A stretch of DNA of 16,555 nucleotides from an uncultured Prevotellaceae bacterium (GTDB lineage Bacteria > Bacteroidota > Bacteroidia > Bacteroidales > Muribaculaceae): NCBI GenBank assembly GCA_937892085.1, contig CALAVD010000387.1:1-16555 (forward strand). Reading direction: 5' to 3'. Below, piece by piece: positions 1 to 7,202 of this stretch. The notes beneath the pieces were generated by a model, which saw only the letters and a list, made by a program, of their open reading frames with translations, made no database searches and was not told the origin of the DNA. Position 1 is the stretch's first letter. Every line of letters begins with the position of its first letter. Both the position numbers and the translations under genes were made by a program.

Positions 1-17
1 GAGGGGAGAGGGGAGAG
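1..17. repeat. Period-7 tandem repeat (GAGGGGA)
   Basis: The window opens with two full copies of the heptamer GAGGGGA and a partial third copy. It lies about 24 bp beyond the stop codon of the minus-strand gamma-carbonic-anhydrase gene and may continue to the left of the window. It belongs to the period-7 intergenic arrays seen at other junctions here. No terminator hairpin is visible in this stretch. Confidence 0.6.
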
Positions 18-40
18 TCTTGACACTTAAAACTTATCAC

Positions 41-556
41 TTACTCTTCGTACCAGGTGCTATACATCAGGTAGTTGCGAGCGATTTTCACGTTGATTTC
101 CTTGGCTTGCGCGGGGTCAACCATCTTCTTGAACTTAGCTGGTGAGCCTGCCCACAGCTCGTGAGGACCAACCTTGGTGCCGCTGAGCACCACGCTGCCG
201 GCGGCGATGATGGCGCCCTCCCCTATCTCGGCATTGTCGAGCACCACGCTGCCCATGCCAATGAGGGCCATATCATGGATTTTGGCGCCGTGAATGGTGA
301 CATTGTGACCGATTGACACATCGTCGCCAATCTCGATGGTGGACTTTTGATACAACGTGTGCAACACGCTGCCGTCCTGCACATTAACTCGGTTACCAAG
401 GGTAATGGTGTTCACATCGCCACGCAGCACAGCGCCAAACCAGATGCTGCACTCGTCGCCGATAGTGACATCGCCCACTACTACTGCGTTGTCGGCAAGG
501 AAAGTGCCCTGCCCAATCTTTGGGGTAAATCCCCTAACTTTTCGTATAATTGCCAT
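41..556 (-). CDS. Gamma carbonic anhydrase family protein (hexapeptide repeat)
   Basis: A 171-residue cytosolic protein built almost wholly of left-handed beta-helix hexapeptide repeats (IGDECS, IGDDVS, IGHNVT, IGMGSV, IGEGAI), as in the YrdA/PaaY/Cam group. The gamma-CA zinc ligands appear conserved: H66 in VLHT, then H84 and H89 in IGHNVTIH. R45, D47 and Q60 match active-site positions of the archaeal enzyme. The family is trimeric with zinc at subunit interfaces and is expected to hydrate CO2 reversibly, but many bacterial members have weak or unproven activity. Length is normal, and a short helical C-terminal tail follows the helix. The ATG at 556 gives the usual N-terminus. The upstream side holds a period-7 array and the end of the broken four-helix-bundle gene, so it is probably transcribed on its own. 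Family assignment is firm; catalysis is inferred. Confidence 0.93.
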   Translation of the reverse strand: MAIIRKVRGFTPKIGQGTFLADNAVVVGDVTIGDECSIWFGAVLRGDVNTITLGNRVNVQDGSVLHTLYQKSTIEIGDDVSIGHNVTIHGAKIHDMALIGMGSVVLDNAEIGEGAIIAAGSVVLSGTKVGPHELWAGSPAKFKKMVDPAQAKEINVKIARNYLMYSTWYEE

Positions 557-574
557 AATTCATCTAATGCAAAA

Positions 575-628
575 TTCATAATGCACAATGCACAATTAAT
601 TAAATGCATAATTGTCAATGCACAGCAC
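575..628. repeat. Period-7 array, left arm of inverted pair
   Basis: Heptads ATAATGC, ACAATGC and ACAATTA start at 578 and degenerate copies keep the period to about 628. Positions 575-592 are an exact 18-bp inverted match to 1054-1071 on the other side of the four-helix-bundle gene. Read on the minus strand, the array ends about 20 bp before the gamma-carbonic-anhydrase start codon. Confidence 0.7.
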
Positions 629-642
629 ATCATGAATATATA

Positions 643-1004
643 TTATTTTTTTTCAAAAGTTGATTTTACTATTGCAGTGAGAATTCTTATTAATTCTATA
701 CAATCATTTAATGTTTCTTCCCTATATCAATGGAAATATATTCACTCTCTTGCATTAACTCAAGCCAGTATTCTGTTTCACTTGCTTCTTTTAATGCTAT
801 GTTCATCTTTGCGCCAAAATCGGCATTACTCTGTCCACGAATAGCCTCTTTCACATTAGCACCAATGCTTGTTGCAGAACGCAAGAACTGCCTCGACAGC
901 ACGTATTCTCGTTTTTCATCAATCAAATAACGATAGAGCTTTATTGATTTAAGAGCAAAAGCTTTACTCTTTACAACTATAATATTCTCTGTATCAGATT
1001 TCAT
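643..1004 (-). pseudogene. Four-helix-bundle protein (23S rRNA IVS-protein family), frameshifted
   Basis: The open frame from ATG 1004 runs 98 codons to a TAA at 708-710. It matches the four helix bundle / S23 (23S rRNA intervening-sequence protein) family: KSKAFALKSIKLYRYL, LRSATSIGANVKEA, KMNIALKEASETEYWLELM. Family members are usually near 115-125 residues, so this frame lacks the last helix. The missing helix is in the -1 frame: from 720 that frame reads EETLNDCIELIRILTAIVK and ends at TAA 643-645. A one-base correction at the GGG run near 720-722 would restore about 120 residues. It may be a recent pseudogene, a sequencing error, or less likely programmed frameshifting. The biochemical role of the family is poorly known. 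The gene lies between two inverted period-7 arrays and is AT-richer than its neighbours, which suggests a mobile cassette. Confidence 0.85.
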
Positions 1005-1035
1005 TAATTGATTATTTAATTTCTACATTAAAAAC

Positions 1036-1071
1036 ATTGTGCATTATGCATTATGCATTGTGCATTATGAA
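1036..1071. repeat. Period-7 array, right arm of inverted pair
   Basis: Four clean heptads in a row (GCATTAT, GCATTAT, GCATTGT, GCATTAT) occupy 1041-1068. The stop codon of the aminopeptidase (1065-1067 on the minus strand) lies inside the array. Positions 1054-1071 are the exact reverse complement of 575-592, so the two arrays could pair across the four-helix-bundle gene. Confidence 0.8.
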
Positions 1072-2840
1072 AAGTGCTTGCACTTTTCATTAAGCCACGC
1101 TTGTTCTTCCTCGTTGAGGTAAGGCGTGAGGCGCTCGAGCACCATTGCGTGGTAGTCGTTCACCTGCTTGATTTCCTCGGCGGTGAGCATGTTCACGTCG
1201 ATAAGGCGGGGGTCGTAGGGGAAGAGGGTCAAAGTCTCAAACTCGAGGAAATTGCCAAAATCCTCGGTCTTAGGGCCTTCCACCACGAGGAGGATATTCT
1301 CGGTGCGGATGCCATACTCGCCAGTCTTGTAAAGTCCTGGCTCATTGCTCGTTACCATGCCTAACTCAAGTGCCACAGGGCTGAGGTTGGTGCGAATGCT
1401 GTGAGGACCCTCATGGCAGCTCAAGAAGTGGCCCAAGCCATGACCGGTGCCGTGGCCGTAGGTCATCGCCTCCTGCCACAATGGCATACGTGCAAAGGCA
1501 TCGAGATGCGCACCGGTGGTGCCCACCGGGAATTTCGCACGGCTCAGCGCCAGGTGACCTTTTAGCACGAGGGTGAAGTCGTGCTTCTCTTGCGCAGTAG
1601 GGTTGCCTAAGGTGACGGTGCGGGTGATGTCGGTGGTGCCATCAAGATACTGCGCGCCGCTGTCAACGAGCAGCAGTCCCTCGCCATGCAGGGTGCTGGC
1701 GCTCTCGGGGGTAGCGCTGTAGTGCACAATGGCTCCGTGCGCGCGATAACCGCATATCATCTCGAAGCTGTCGCCACGATACAGGTCGCTCTTGGCGCGC
1801 TCCTGCTTGCCCCTTTCCCACACGTCAATCTCATTGATGGTGCCAGTAGGCGCTGTCTCCTCAATCCACTTGAAAAGGCGCACCAGTGCTGCCCCGTCAC
1901 GCTCCATAGCTCGGCGGAAGCCCTCAATCTGCACCTCGTTCTTGATGCCCTTTAGAGCCTCAACTGGCGATGCGCCATACACCTTGTCGCACTCCAGCGC
2001 CTGCCCAAGCGTGTCGCTCACCTTGTTGGGGTCGAGCATAATAGAGTCATTAACATTGCGCTTATACAAGAATCTCTCGATGTCGTCGTAGTCTCTAACT
2101 CGCACATTATAATCCTTCAAGTATCTCTCAACCTCTTTATCCACTTTGTCGCCGTCGATAAAGAGCACACGGTCGTTGTTGCTCATGTAGAAATAAGCCA
2201 CCAGCACGGGCGTGAAATCCACGTCGCTGCCACGCAGGTTGAGCAACCACGCTATCTCGTCGAGGGCGGTAATGAGAATGCTGTCGGCACCGCTCTGCTC
2301 CACTTTCTCCATAGTGCGTGAGAGCTTGCTCTTCACATCCTCGCCGGCATATTCCTCGGCATGGATAAATGCTGCCGTCATGGGGCGTGCAGGGCGGTCT
2401 TTCCAAATCTCATCGGCAGGATAGAAGTCGGTGGCAAAGAGGAAACCGTTCTCGCCGCACAGCTGCTCCAAGCGATTGGCTTCCATGAGCGAGAACAGGC
2501 GACCGTCAACGGCGAGGGTGTCGTCCTCGTGAATCTCCCTGGCGAGCCATTGCATGATAACCTGCAACTCGCCGCGGTATTCCACCTTCTGCAGCTCAAA
2601 GCCACTACCCTCAAGCTCTATCTCGGCCTGCAAGAAGTAGCGGGAGTCGGTCCACAGACTGGCATTCTCGAGGGTCACCACTGCGGTGCCATTGCTGCCA
2701 GTGAAGCCGCTCACCCAGTCACGGAATTTCCAGTAGTCGCTCACATACTCACTCTGATGCGGGTCGGTGCCGGGGATAATAACGGCATCCACACCCTTAG
2801 CGCGCATCAGCTCGCGTAATTTTTCTAAATTGGTATTCAT
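1065..2840 (-). CDS. Aminopeptidase P family (Xaa-Pro aminopeptidase, M24B)
   Basis: A 591-residue M24 metallopeptidase expected to remove N-terminal residues preceding proline; no signal peptide, so cytosolic. It has the long three-part form: two creatinase-like N-terminal domains (motifs GTDPHQSEYV and FTGSNGTAVV near the start), then a pita-bread catalytic domain and a C-terminal extension. Numbered from ATG 2840, the dimetal ligands are D393 (LLLVDSG), D404 (GTTDITRT), H467 (GTGHGLGH), E500 (SNEPG) and E514 (IRTENIL), all present. An in-frame ATG at 2861 would add seven residues. The shorter start is preferred because the promoter at 2878-2908 would leave only about 12 nt of leader for the longer one. 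Its stop codon lies inside a period-7 repeat. The Crp-type regulator gene is divergent from it. Confidence 0.95.
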   Translation of the reverse strand: MNTNLEKLRELMRAKGVDAVIIPGTDPHQSEYVSDYWKFRDWVSGFTGSNGTAVVTLENASLWTDSRYFLQAEIELEGSGFELQKVEYRGELQVIMQWLAREIHEDDTLAVDGRLFSLMEANRLEQLCGENGFLFATDFYPADEIWKDRPARPMTAAFIHAEEYAGEDVKSKLSRTMEKVEQSGADSILITALDEIAWLLNLRGSDVDFTPVLVAYFYMSNNDRVLFIDGDKVDKEVERYLKDYNVRVRDYDDIERFLYKRNVNDSIMLDPNKVSDTLGQALECDKVYGASPVEALKGIKNEVQIEGFRRAMERDGAALVRLFKWIEETAPTGTINEIDVWERGKQERAKSDLYRGDSFEMICGYRAHGAIVHYSATPESASTLHGEGLLLVDSGAQYLDGTTDITRTVTLGNPTAQEKHDFTLVLKGHLALSRAKFPVGTTGAHLDAFARMPLWQEAMTYGHGTGHGLGHFLSCHEGPHSIRTNLSPVALELGMVTSNEPGLYKTGEYGIRTENILLVVEGPKTEDFGNFLEFETLTLFPYDPRLIDVNMLTAEEIKQVNDYHAMVLERLTPYLNEEEQAWLNEKCKHFS

Positions 2841-2877
2841 TAGTATAGAATTTTTGTGCATTTAGGTTTTCAAAGTG

Positions 2878-2908
2878 CAAAATTAGTGCAAGCCGCGAGA
2901 AATACAAA
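2878..2908 (-). promoter_or_regulatory. Bacteroidota-type promoter for the aminopeptidase gene
   Basis: On the minus strand, TTTG (complement of 2905-2908) is followed after 19 bp by TAATTTTG (complement of 2878-2885). This fits the Bacteroides sigma consensus TTTG, 19-21 bp, TAnnTTTG exactly. Transcription would begin near 2873, giving a leader of about 33 nt to the ATG at 2840. Confidence 0.65.
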
Positions 2909-3005
2909 ATGAAAAACGCAGTTTTTTCGAGGCTCCGATTTATTTATACAACGTTTTAGGGAGCCAGATTTCAGGTGTAGATGGATTAACTTGGGGTAAT
3001 ATTTT

Positions 3006-3063
3006 CTCAATTTGTGACATTTTTCTGCAACAAATCATGCGATGATTGCGTCTGAAAATTGAG
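3006..3063. other. Nested inverted repeats in the divergent intergenic region
   Basis: The 358-bp gap between the aminopeptidase (2840) and regulator (3199) genes holds no gene I can support. Besides the two promoters it contains a stem of CTCAATTT (3006-3013) with AAATTGAG (3056-3063), a possible GAC/GTC extension, and inside it the perfect hairpin AATCAT-GCG-ATGATT (3033-3047). No T-run follows on either strand, so it is not a typical terminator. It could be an operator cluster or an RNA structure. Confidence 0.4.
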
Positions 3064-3157
3064 GACAAAACATCAAGAAGTCAAAAATGCTGCGGTAGGC
3101 ACTTTTCATCTTATCTATTGTCAACATTTTGAGCGATATTGATTTAGGGTAAGGCCT

Positions 3158-3182
3158 ATTGGTGATATTATCAATACCTTTG
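3158..3182 (+). promoter_or_regulatory. -7 element with overlapping palindrome before the Crp-type gene
   Basis: TACCTTTG at 3175-3182 matches the TAnnTTTG element and lies 16 bp before the ATG at 3199. No good TTTG is found 19-21 bp upstream. In its place is the imperfect palindrome ATTGGTGAT/ATTATCAAT (3158-3175), with 7 of 9 pairs matched and the other two G-T. Its outer TTGGT-N6-ATCAA resembles Crp/Fnr half-sites (TTGAT/ATCAA). A weak promoter that needs or is blocked by a Crp/Fnr-family protein, perhaps its own product, is inferred. Confidence 0.45.
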
Positions 3183-3198
3183 CAAAAAAAGTTTTCAC

Positions 3199-3756
3199 AT
3201 GACATATATAGATTATAGCGATAGCGATTTCTACAGCAAGATAAAACAACTGCTGCTTGAGCGGGGCAAGAAGGTGGAGCTTGGCAGGGGCTACGTCCTG
3301 TGCCAAGCGGGAGAAATGACTTCGGGAATAGGGCTACTGGTGAGCGGGGCACTGAAGTATTCCCGCACTCTCAACAATGGCAGTGAGCGCATTGTATGGT
3401 TTTCATTCACTGGCGACTTGGTGGCTTGCTGCAGCGGCACTTGCAACAACTTTCCCAACCTTCTCGACATTGTGGCAATGGAGAACTCGCTGATATATCA
3501 GCTTCCTGTGGAGCAGATTGATGCACACCTGGGACATGAGTTCATCTCTCACCTCGCCGAGGCGATGTGCTATCAACTGCTCAAAAGCACCATTGACGAC
3601 TACAGCCAGTCGCCAGAGGAACGGTATATGGCACTCACCGAGCGCTTTCCCGACATACACAACCGCATGACTAACCGCACGATAGCAAGCTACCTGGGCA
3701 TCACACCCGAGTCGCTGAGCCGCCTGCGCAAGCGGTTGCTGACAAAACAGCCATGA
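3199..3756 (+). CDS. Crp/Fnr family transcriptional regulator
   Basis: A 185-residue two-domain regulator. Residues of roughly 10-130 form the cyclic-nucleotide-binding-like beta-roll (VELGRGYVLCQAGEM, GIGLLVSGALKYSR, RIVWFSFTGDLV), followed by the dimerisation helix. Residues near 157-180 are a Crp-type helix-turn-helix (RTIASYLGITPESLSRLRKRL). The ligand is unknown; the phosphate-binding arginine-serine signature of true cAMP receptors is not evident, as is common in Bacteroidota members. The four cysteines (35, 77, 78, 82) do not form a recognisable FNR iron-sulphur motif. The protein is somewhat shorter than the usual 190-230 residues. It is divergent from the aminopeptidase, with which it may share regulation, and converges on the M16 peptidase gene. 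Confidence 0.9.
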   Translation: MTYIDYSDSDFYSKIKQLLLERGKKVELGRGYVLCQAGEMTSGIGLLVSGALKYSRTLNNGSERIVWFSFTGDLVACCSGTCNNFPNLLDIVAMENSLIYQLPVEQIDAHLGHEFISHLAEAMCYQLLKSTIDDYSQSPEERYMALTERFPDIHNRMTNRTIASYLGITPESLSRLRKRLLTKQP

Positions 3757-3859
3757 TCAACACAATATAAAAACTGCATCCCAAAAACACTATGACGACA
3801 TAACTCGCGAGGAGCATCTCGACACAGTGGCAGTTAATGATTAAACTTCAAATAAAGAA

Positions 3860-3894
3860 AGATTGCGCCTCACATGTGACTGTGGGCGCAATCT
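3860..3894 (-). terminator. Intrinsic terminator of the M16 peptidase gene
   Basis: AGATTGCGCC (3860-3869) pairs perfectly with GGCGCAATCT (3885-3894), a 10-bp stem with a 15-nt loop. On the minus strand the stem is followed by TTCTTTATTT, a T-rich tract, so it ends transcription of the gene whose stop is at 3920. It may also block transcripts from the converging regulator gene. Confidence 0.85.
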
Positions 3895-3919
3895 CTATAT
3901 AGCTTAGATAAGCTGATGC

Positions 3920-6838
3920 TTATTTGCGACGGCTTTTACCTTTTTTGCCGGCTTTCTTAGTGGCGGATTTTTTGGCAGTAGCCTTCTGAGCAGGTTTTGC
4001 CTTGGCTTGCGTCAAGTCCACGCCCTCGGGGTTCATAGTAACCTCGATGCAGTTGTTGCTGTTCACGAGAGTTTCTTTCACGAACTTGCTCACATCGTTG
4101 GCAGTCACCTTGTTTACAGCCTCTTTGTAACCATTCTGGAGGTCGACATTAAACGCTTTATATGTGTTGAGCACGCTAATCCAGTGACCATTGCTCTTAG
4201 AGTTGGTGTCATAGTCCTTGAGCATCTTCTCTTTAATCTTTTGGAGAGCGTCGGCCTCGATTTGACCGTTAGCAATGTCGTTGAGCGACTCACGCATAAT
4301 CTTGATAACGAGGTCTTTCTTCTCGGGCTTCATCGACACGTAGGTGAGAGCCTGAGTGAAAGGCTTGTCGCCCTTTATAGTCATTCCTGCACTTCCATGA
4401 GGTGAATAGGCAGCGCCCTCGTCCTCACGCACTTTCTTAAGCAGGATTACATCAAGCAGTTGACCAGCGATGTCGGTCTTGATGTCGTTCTCCATAGTGT
4501 AAGGAGCGTCATAGCTGTGCCACATCACGAGGGAGGTGGTTTGTGGTGTCTCCATAGCACGGGCAAACTCGTTCTTGACGTTGCCAGTCACAAGATTTGC
4601 GCCCTCCTTGAAGTTCTCTTTCACGCCAGGTTGTGCTGGCAGCGAGGCGATGTATTGTTCGATAAGAGGCTTGATAGTCTCCTCGTCGAAGCTACCCACA
4701 AAGTAGAATGTGAAGTCGGCAGCGTTGGCGGTGCGCTCTTTGGCAATCTCTATCACGCGGTCATAGTTCACGTCTTTGATGTTCTCGGCGTTGAATGGCA
4801 TCTTGCGCCAGTCGTGGTTGTAGCTTGTGGTCTGGATACTGTCGGCCAAAGCTGCATCGGGATTGCTGCTCTTGTTCTTGAGCTGAGTCTCAACAAAAGA
4901 CATATAGGTTGATGTCGCCTTCTCGTCCTTGGTGAGGGCAGTGAAGTAGAGGTAGTTGAGCTGGAACAGAGTCTCAAGATCCTTCTTGGTAGAGTTACCA
5001 TTGAGACGCTCATAGTTTTCCGAAAGGCTCAGGTCAACGTTAGCATTCTTGCCGGCGAGAGCTTTCTCGAGCTCGTTGTTGGTGAAGTTGCCTAAACCAC
5101 CAGCAGCTACTACGAGGTCAAACATCTGGCAGTTTGCCCAGTCTTTCTGTCCATAGAGCGAGCTGCCACCCTTCGACTCAGCAAAGTAACGAATCTCATC
5201 GTCCTTGAAGTCAGTCTTCTTGAGGATAACCTTAGCACCGTTGCTCAGTGTGAGTTCCTTGAAGCCGAGCTTTGTGTTCTCTGTCTCGCTGACAATCTTA
5301 CCTGGTGTGGGGAGCTCTGTAATCAGTGGCTCATCCTTCACGTTGTCGACATACGCCTCAAGCTCAGCATTTTGAGCTGCATCAATGGCACTCTTGAGTG
5401 CGTCCTTAGTGGGCAGAGCGACTTCGGCTTTGTCAGGGGCGAACTGTAGTACGACGAGGTTCTTGTCGTCGGTAGGCATCATCTGTGCCATGAGCTGGTT
5501 GATCATGTCAACCTGGATGTTAGGAGCAATCATGCTCATCATTTGATGTTCCCATTCGATTGATGGATAAGGCTCCTTCTCGAGGAAGTTAGAGCAATAC
5601 TTGCGACCGAAACGATCGTTGTTGATTTGGTTGCGGTTGTTGAACTGCTTCTCAAGATTACTCATATACTCATCCTTAACGCGAACATATTCTGTAGCGG
5701 TGAAACCGTGCTTAGCAGCGCGCAGAGCTTCCTCGGTAACAGTTTGTACAGCCTCGGCAGTCTTGCCGTCTTTAGGCAGAACGATAAGGCTGAAAGCGTC
5801 TTTAGTCTTGGCAAAGATGAAGTTGCCATAGTTGGCACCAGCCTGCAGATATGGGCAGTCGGGCTCCAAAGCTTTCTCTTCGAGGCGCTTGTTGAGCATG
5901 TCGCATGACATTTCGATAGCATATTGCATTACCATGTAGCTAATGTCGCCCTTAATCTCATCGGGCAGAGGATCAGTCTTATACATAATCTGAATGAGGT
6001 TGTACTGCTGCTCCTTGTCCTTGTCGATAACGATGATGGGCTCGTCGTTGTCGGGAACCTCTACGTCAACCACCTGTGCTGCGTCGGCAGCAGGACCAGG
6101 AATAGAGCTGAACATCTCCTTAATCTTGGCCTCGGTGCGATCCACGTCGATGTCACCTACCACTACGATAGCCTGATTGTCGGGACGATACCACTTGTGG
6201 TAGTAGTTGCGAATCTCATCATACTTGAAATTGTCAACAACGCTCATCAAGCCAATGGGCATGCGCTTGCCATACTTCGAGTTGGGGTAGATAGCCTCGA
6301 GGTTGCGCTCAAACATGCGCTGGCTGGCGCTCGAGCGAACACGCCACTCCTCGTGAATCACGCCGCGCTCCTTGTCGATTTCCTCGCCTTGGAGCAACAG
6401 TCCATTGCTCCAGTCCTTGAGGATGAGCAAGCACGAGTCAATAGCGCTCACGCGAGTGCTGGGCACGTCGTTGATGTTGTAAACTGTCTGATCGACACCG
6501 GTGTAGGCATTCAGGTCACGGCCAAACTCCACACCGAGCGAGCGGGTGTAGTCAATCACACCATTGCCAGGATAGTGCTCAGTGCCGTTAAAGGCCATGT
6601 GCTCGAGGAAGTGAGCAAGACCACGCTGGCTCTCCTCCTCCTGCAGTGAACCTACGCGCTGCGCGATGTAGAAATTCACGCGGTGCTCGGGCCAGTTGTT
6701 CTGCTTGATGTAGTAGGTTAACCCGTTGGGCAACTTGCCTGTGCGAACCGATGGGTCGTTCTCGATGGGCATCGATTGCGCCAGTGAGCCAAGAGCTACA
6801 AGCATCATGGCTGCAAAAAAGATTTTTCTCAGTTTCAT
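3920..6838 (-). CDS. Secreted M16 family zinc peptidase (pitrilysin/insulinase type)
   Basis: A 972-residue inverzincin. A signal peptide (MKLRKIFFAAMMLVALGSLA, cleavage near A20) sends it to the periplasm or beyond. The active-site motif is intact: H76-F-L-E79-H80, with the third zinc ligand E157 in the KERGVIHEE segment at the expected spacing of 76 residues. A second M16 repeat starts near residue 525 (LGFKELTLSNGAKVILKK) without the zinc motif, as expected for full-length two-half enzymes that enclose oligopeptides. Length is in the usual 930-970 range. The last 25 or so residues are an odd lysine/alanine-rich tail. A possible -7 element (TACTTTTG, complement of 6903-6910) lies about 65 bp upstream. 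It is monocistronic, with its own terminator. Confidence 0.96.
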   Translation of the reverse strand: MKLRKIFFAAMMLVALGSLAQSMPIENDPSVRTGKLPNGLTYYIKQNNWPEHRVNFYIAQRVGSLQEEESQRGLAHFLEHMAFNGTEHYPGNGVIDYTRSLGVEFGRDLNAYTGVDQTVYNINDVPSTRVSAIDSCLLILKDWSNGLLLQGEEIDKERGVIHEEWRVRSSASQRMFERNLEAIYPNSKYGKRMPIGLMSVVDNFKYDEIRNYYHKWYRPDNQAIVVVGDIDVDRTEAKIKEMFSSIPGPAADAAQVVDVEVPDNDEPIIVIDKDKEQQYNLIQIMYKTDPLPDEIKGDISYMVMQYAIEMSCDMLNKRLEEKALEPDCPYLQAGANYGNFIFAKTKDAFSLIVLPKDGKTAEAVQTVTEEALRAAKHGFTATEYVRVKDEYMSNLEKQFNNRNQINNDRFGRKYCSNFLEKEPYPSIEWEHQMMSMIAPNIQVDMINQLMAQMMPTDDKNLVVLQFAPDKAEVALPTKDALKSAIDAAQNAELEAYVDNVKDEPLITELPTPGKIVSETENTKLGFKELTLSNGAKVILKKTDFKDDEIRYFAESKGGSSLYGQKDWANCQMFDLVVAAGGLGNFTNNELEKALAGKNANVDLSLSENYERLNGNSTKKDLETLFQLNYLYFTALTKDEKATSTYMSFVETQLKNKSSNPDAALADSIQTTSYNHDWRKMPFNAENIKDVNYDRVIEIAKERTANAADFTFYFVGSFDEETIKPLIEQYIASLPAQPGVKENFKEGANLVTGNVKNEFARAMETPQTTSLVMWHSYDAPYTMENDIKTDIAGQLLDVILLKKVREDEGAAYSPHGSAGMTIKGDKPFTQALTYVSMKPEKKDLVIKIMRESLNDIANGQIEADALQKIKEKMLKDYDTNSKSNGHWISVLNTYKAFNVDLQNGYKEAVNKVTANDVSKFVKETLVNSNNCIEVTMNPEGVDLTQAKAKPAQKATAKKSATKKAGKKGKSRRK

Positions 6839-6902
6839 ACTTGAAAATAATTAATTACGTGAAATTTATAATTTTGTTTATATTCATTAGCATTAAAACC
6901 CA

Positions 6903-6910
6903 CAAAAGTA
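6903..6910 (-). promoter_or_regulatory. Possible -7 element for the M16 peptidase gene
   Basis: The minus strand reads TACTTTTG here, matching TAnnTTTG. No matching TTTG is found at the -33 position, so support is moderate. The rest of the 364-bp divergent gap (6839-7202) is very AT-rich, with a T-run at 7091-7107 and the small palindrome AAAACGGTTTT; no gene was seen in it. Confidence 0.4.
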
Positions 6911-7136
6911 ATCATTAATTGAGAAAGAATGGAGGTTTGTATTATTATTATTTGTTAATTTCTTGATTTTATCCCGTATTATAAGTTTTCTAAATAAGCG
7001 CAAGGCAGTATAAAAACGGTTTTCGCCATTTAAATTTTTGTCACACACGTTAGACGCACTAATAGTACAAAAAACTACAATAAAAACTAATTTTTTTTGT
7101 TTTTTTATAAAAACAGAAGCTCTATCAACTTTATTC

Positions 7137-7167
7137 CTTGCACTAAAAGGAAAAATCTGTATCTTTG
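7137..7167 (+). promoter_or_regulatory. Bacteroidota-type promoter for the L,D-transpeptidase genes
   Basis: CTTG (7137-7140) is followed after 19 bp by TATCTTTG (7160-7167). This is one base from the -33 consensus and a full match to TAnnTTTG. The expected start near 7172 leaves a leader of about 30 nt before ATG 7203. Confidence 0.6.
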
Positions 7168-7202
7168 TAATCTTGAATTATAACGAAATTTGAAATAGCA
7201 TC

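Noticed and set aside
575..1071. Heptad arrays considered as a CRISPR array
   Set aside because: Units are 7 bp without unique spacers of 25-40 bp, and there are no cas genes.
2841..2861. Longer start (ATG 2861) for the aminopeptidase
   Set aside because: It is possible, but the predicted transcription start leaves only about 12 nt of leader, and the added residues are not typical of the family. The ATG at 2840 was preferred.
3035..3352. Minus-strand open frame of 105 codons across the divergent region
   Set aside because: Half of it is antisense to the Crp-type gene, and the rest lies over promoter sequence with no family resemblance.
5924..6649. Plus-strand open frame of 241 codons opposite the M16 gene
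   Set aside because: It is antisense to a firmly identified peptidase, its composition is a Leu/Val/His-rich mirror of that gene, and it shows no domain pattern.
7091..7107. T-run considered as a terminator
   Set aside because: No stable hairpin precedes it, and it lies between divergent promoters, so AT-rich upstream DNA is the simpler reading.
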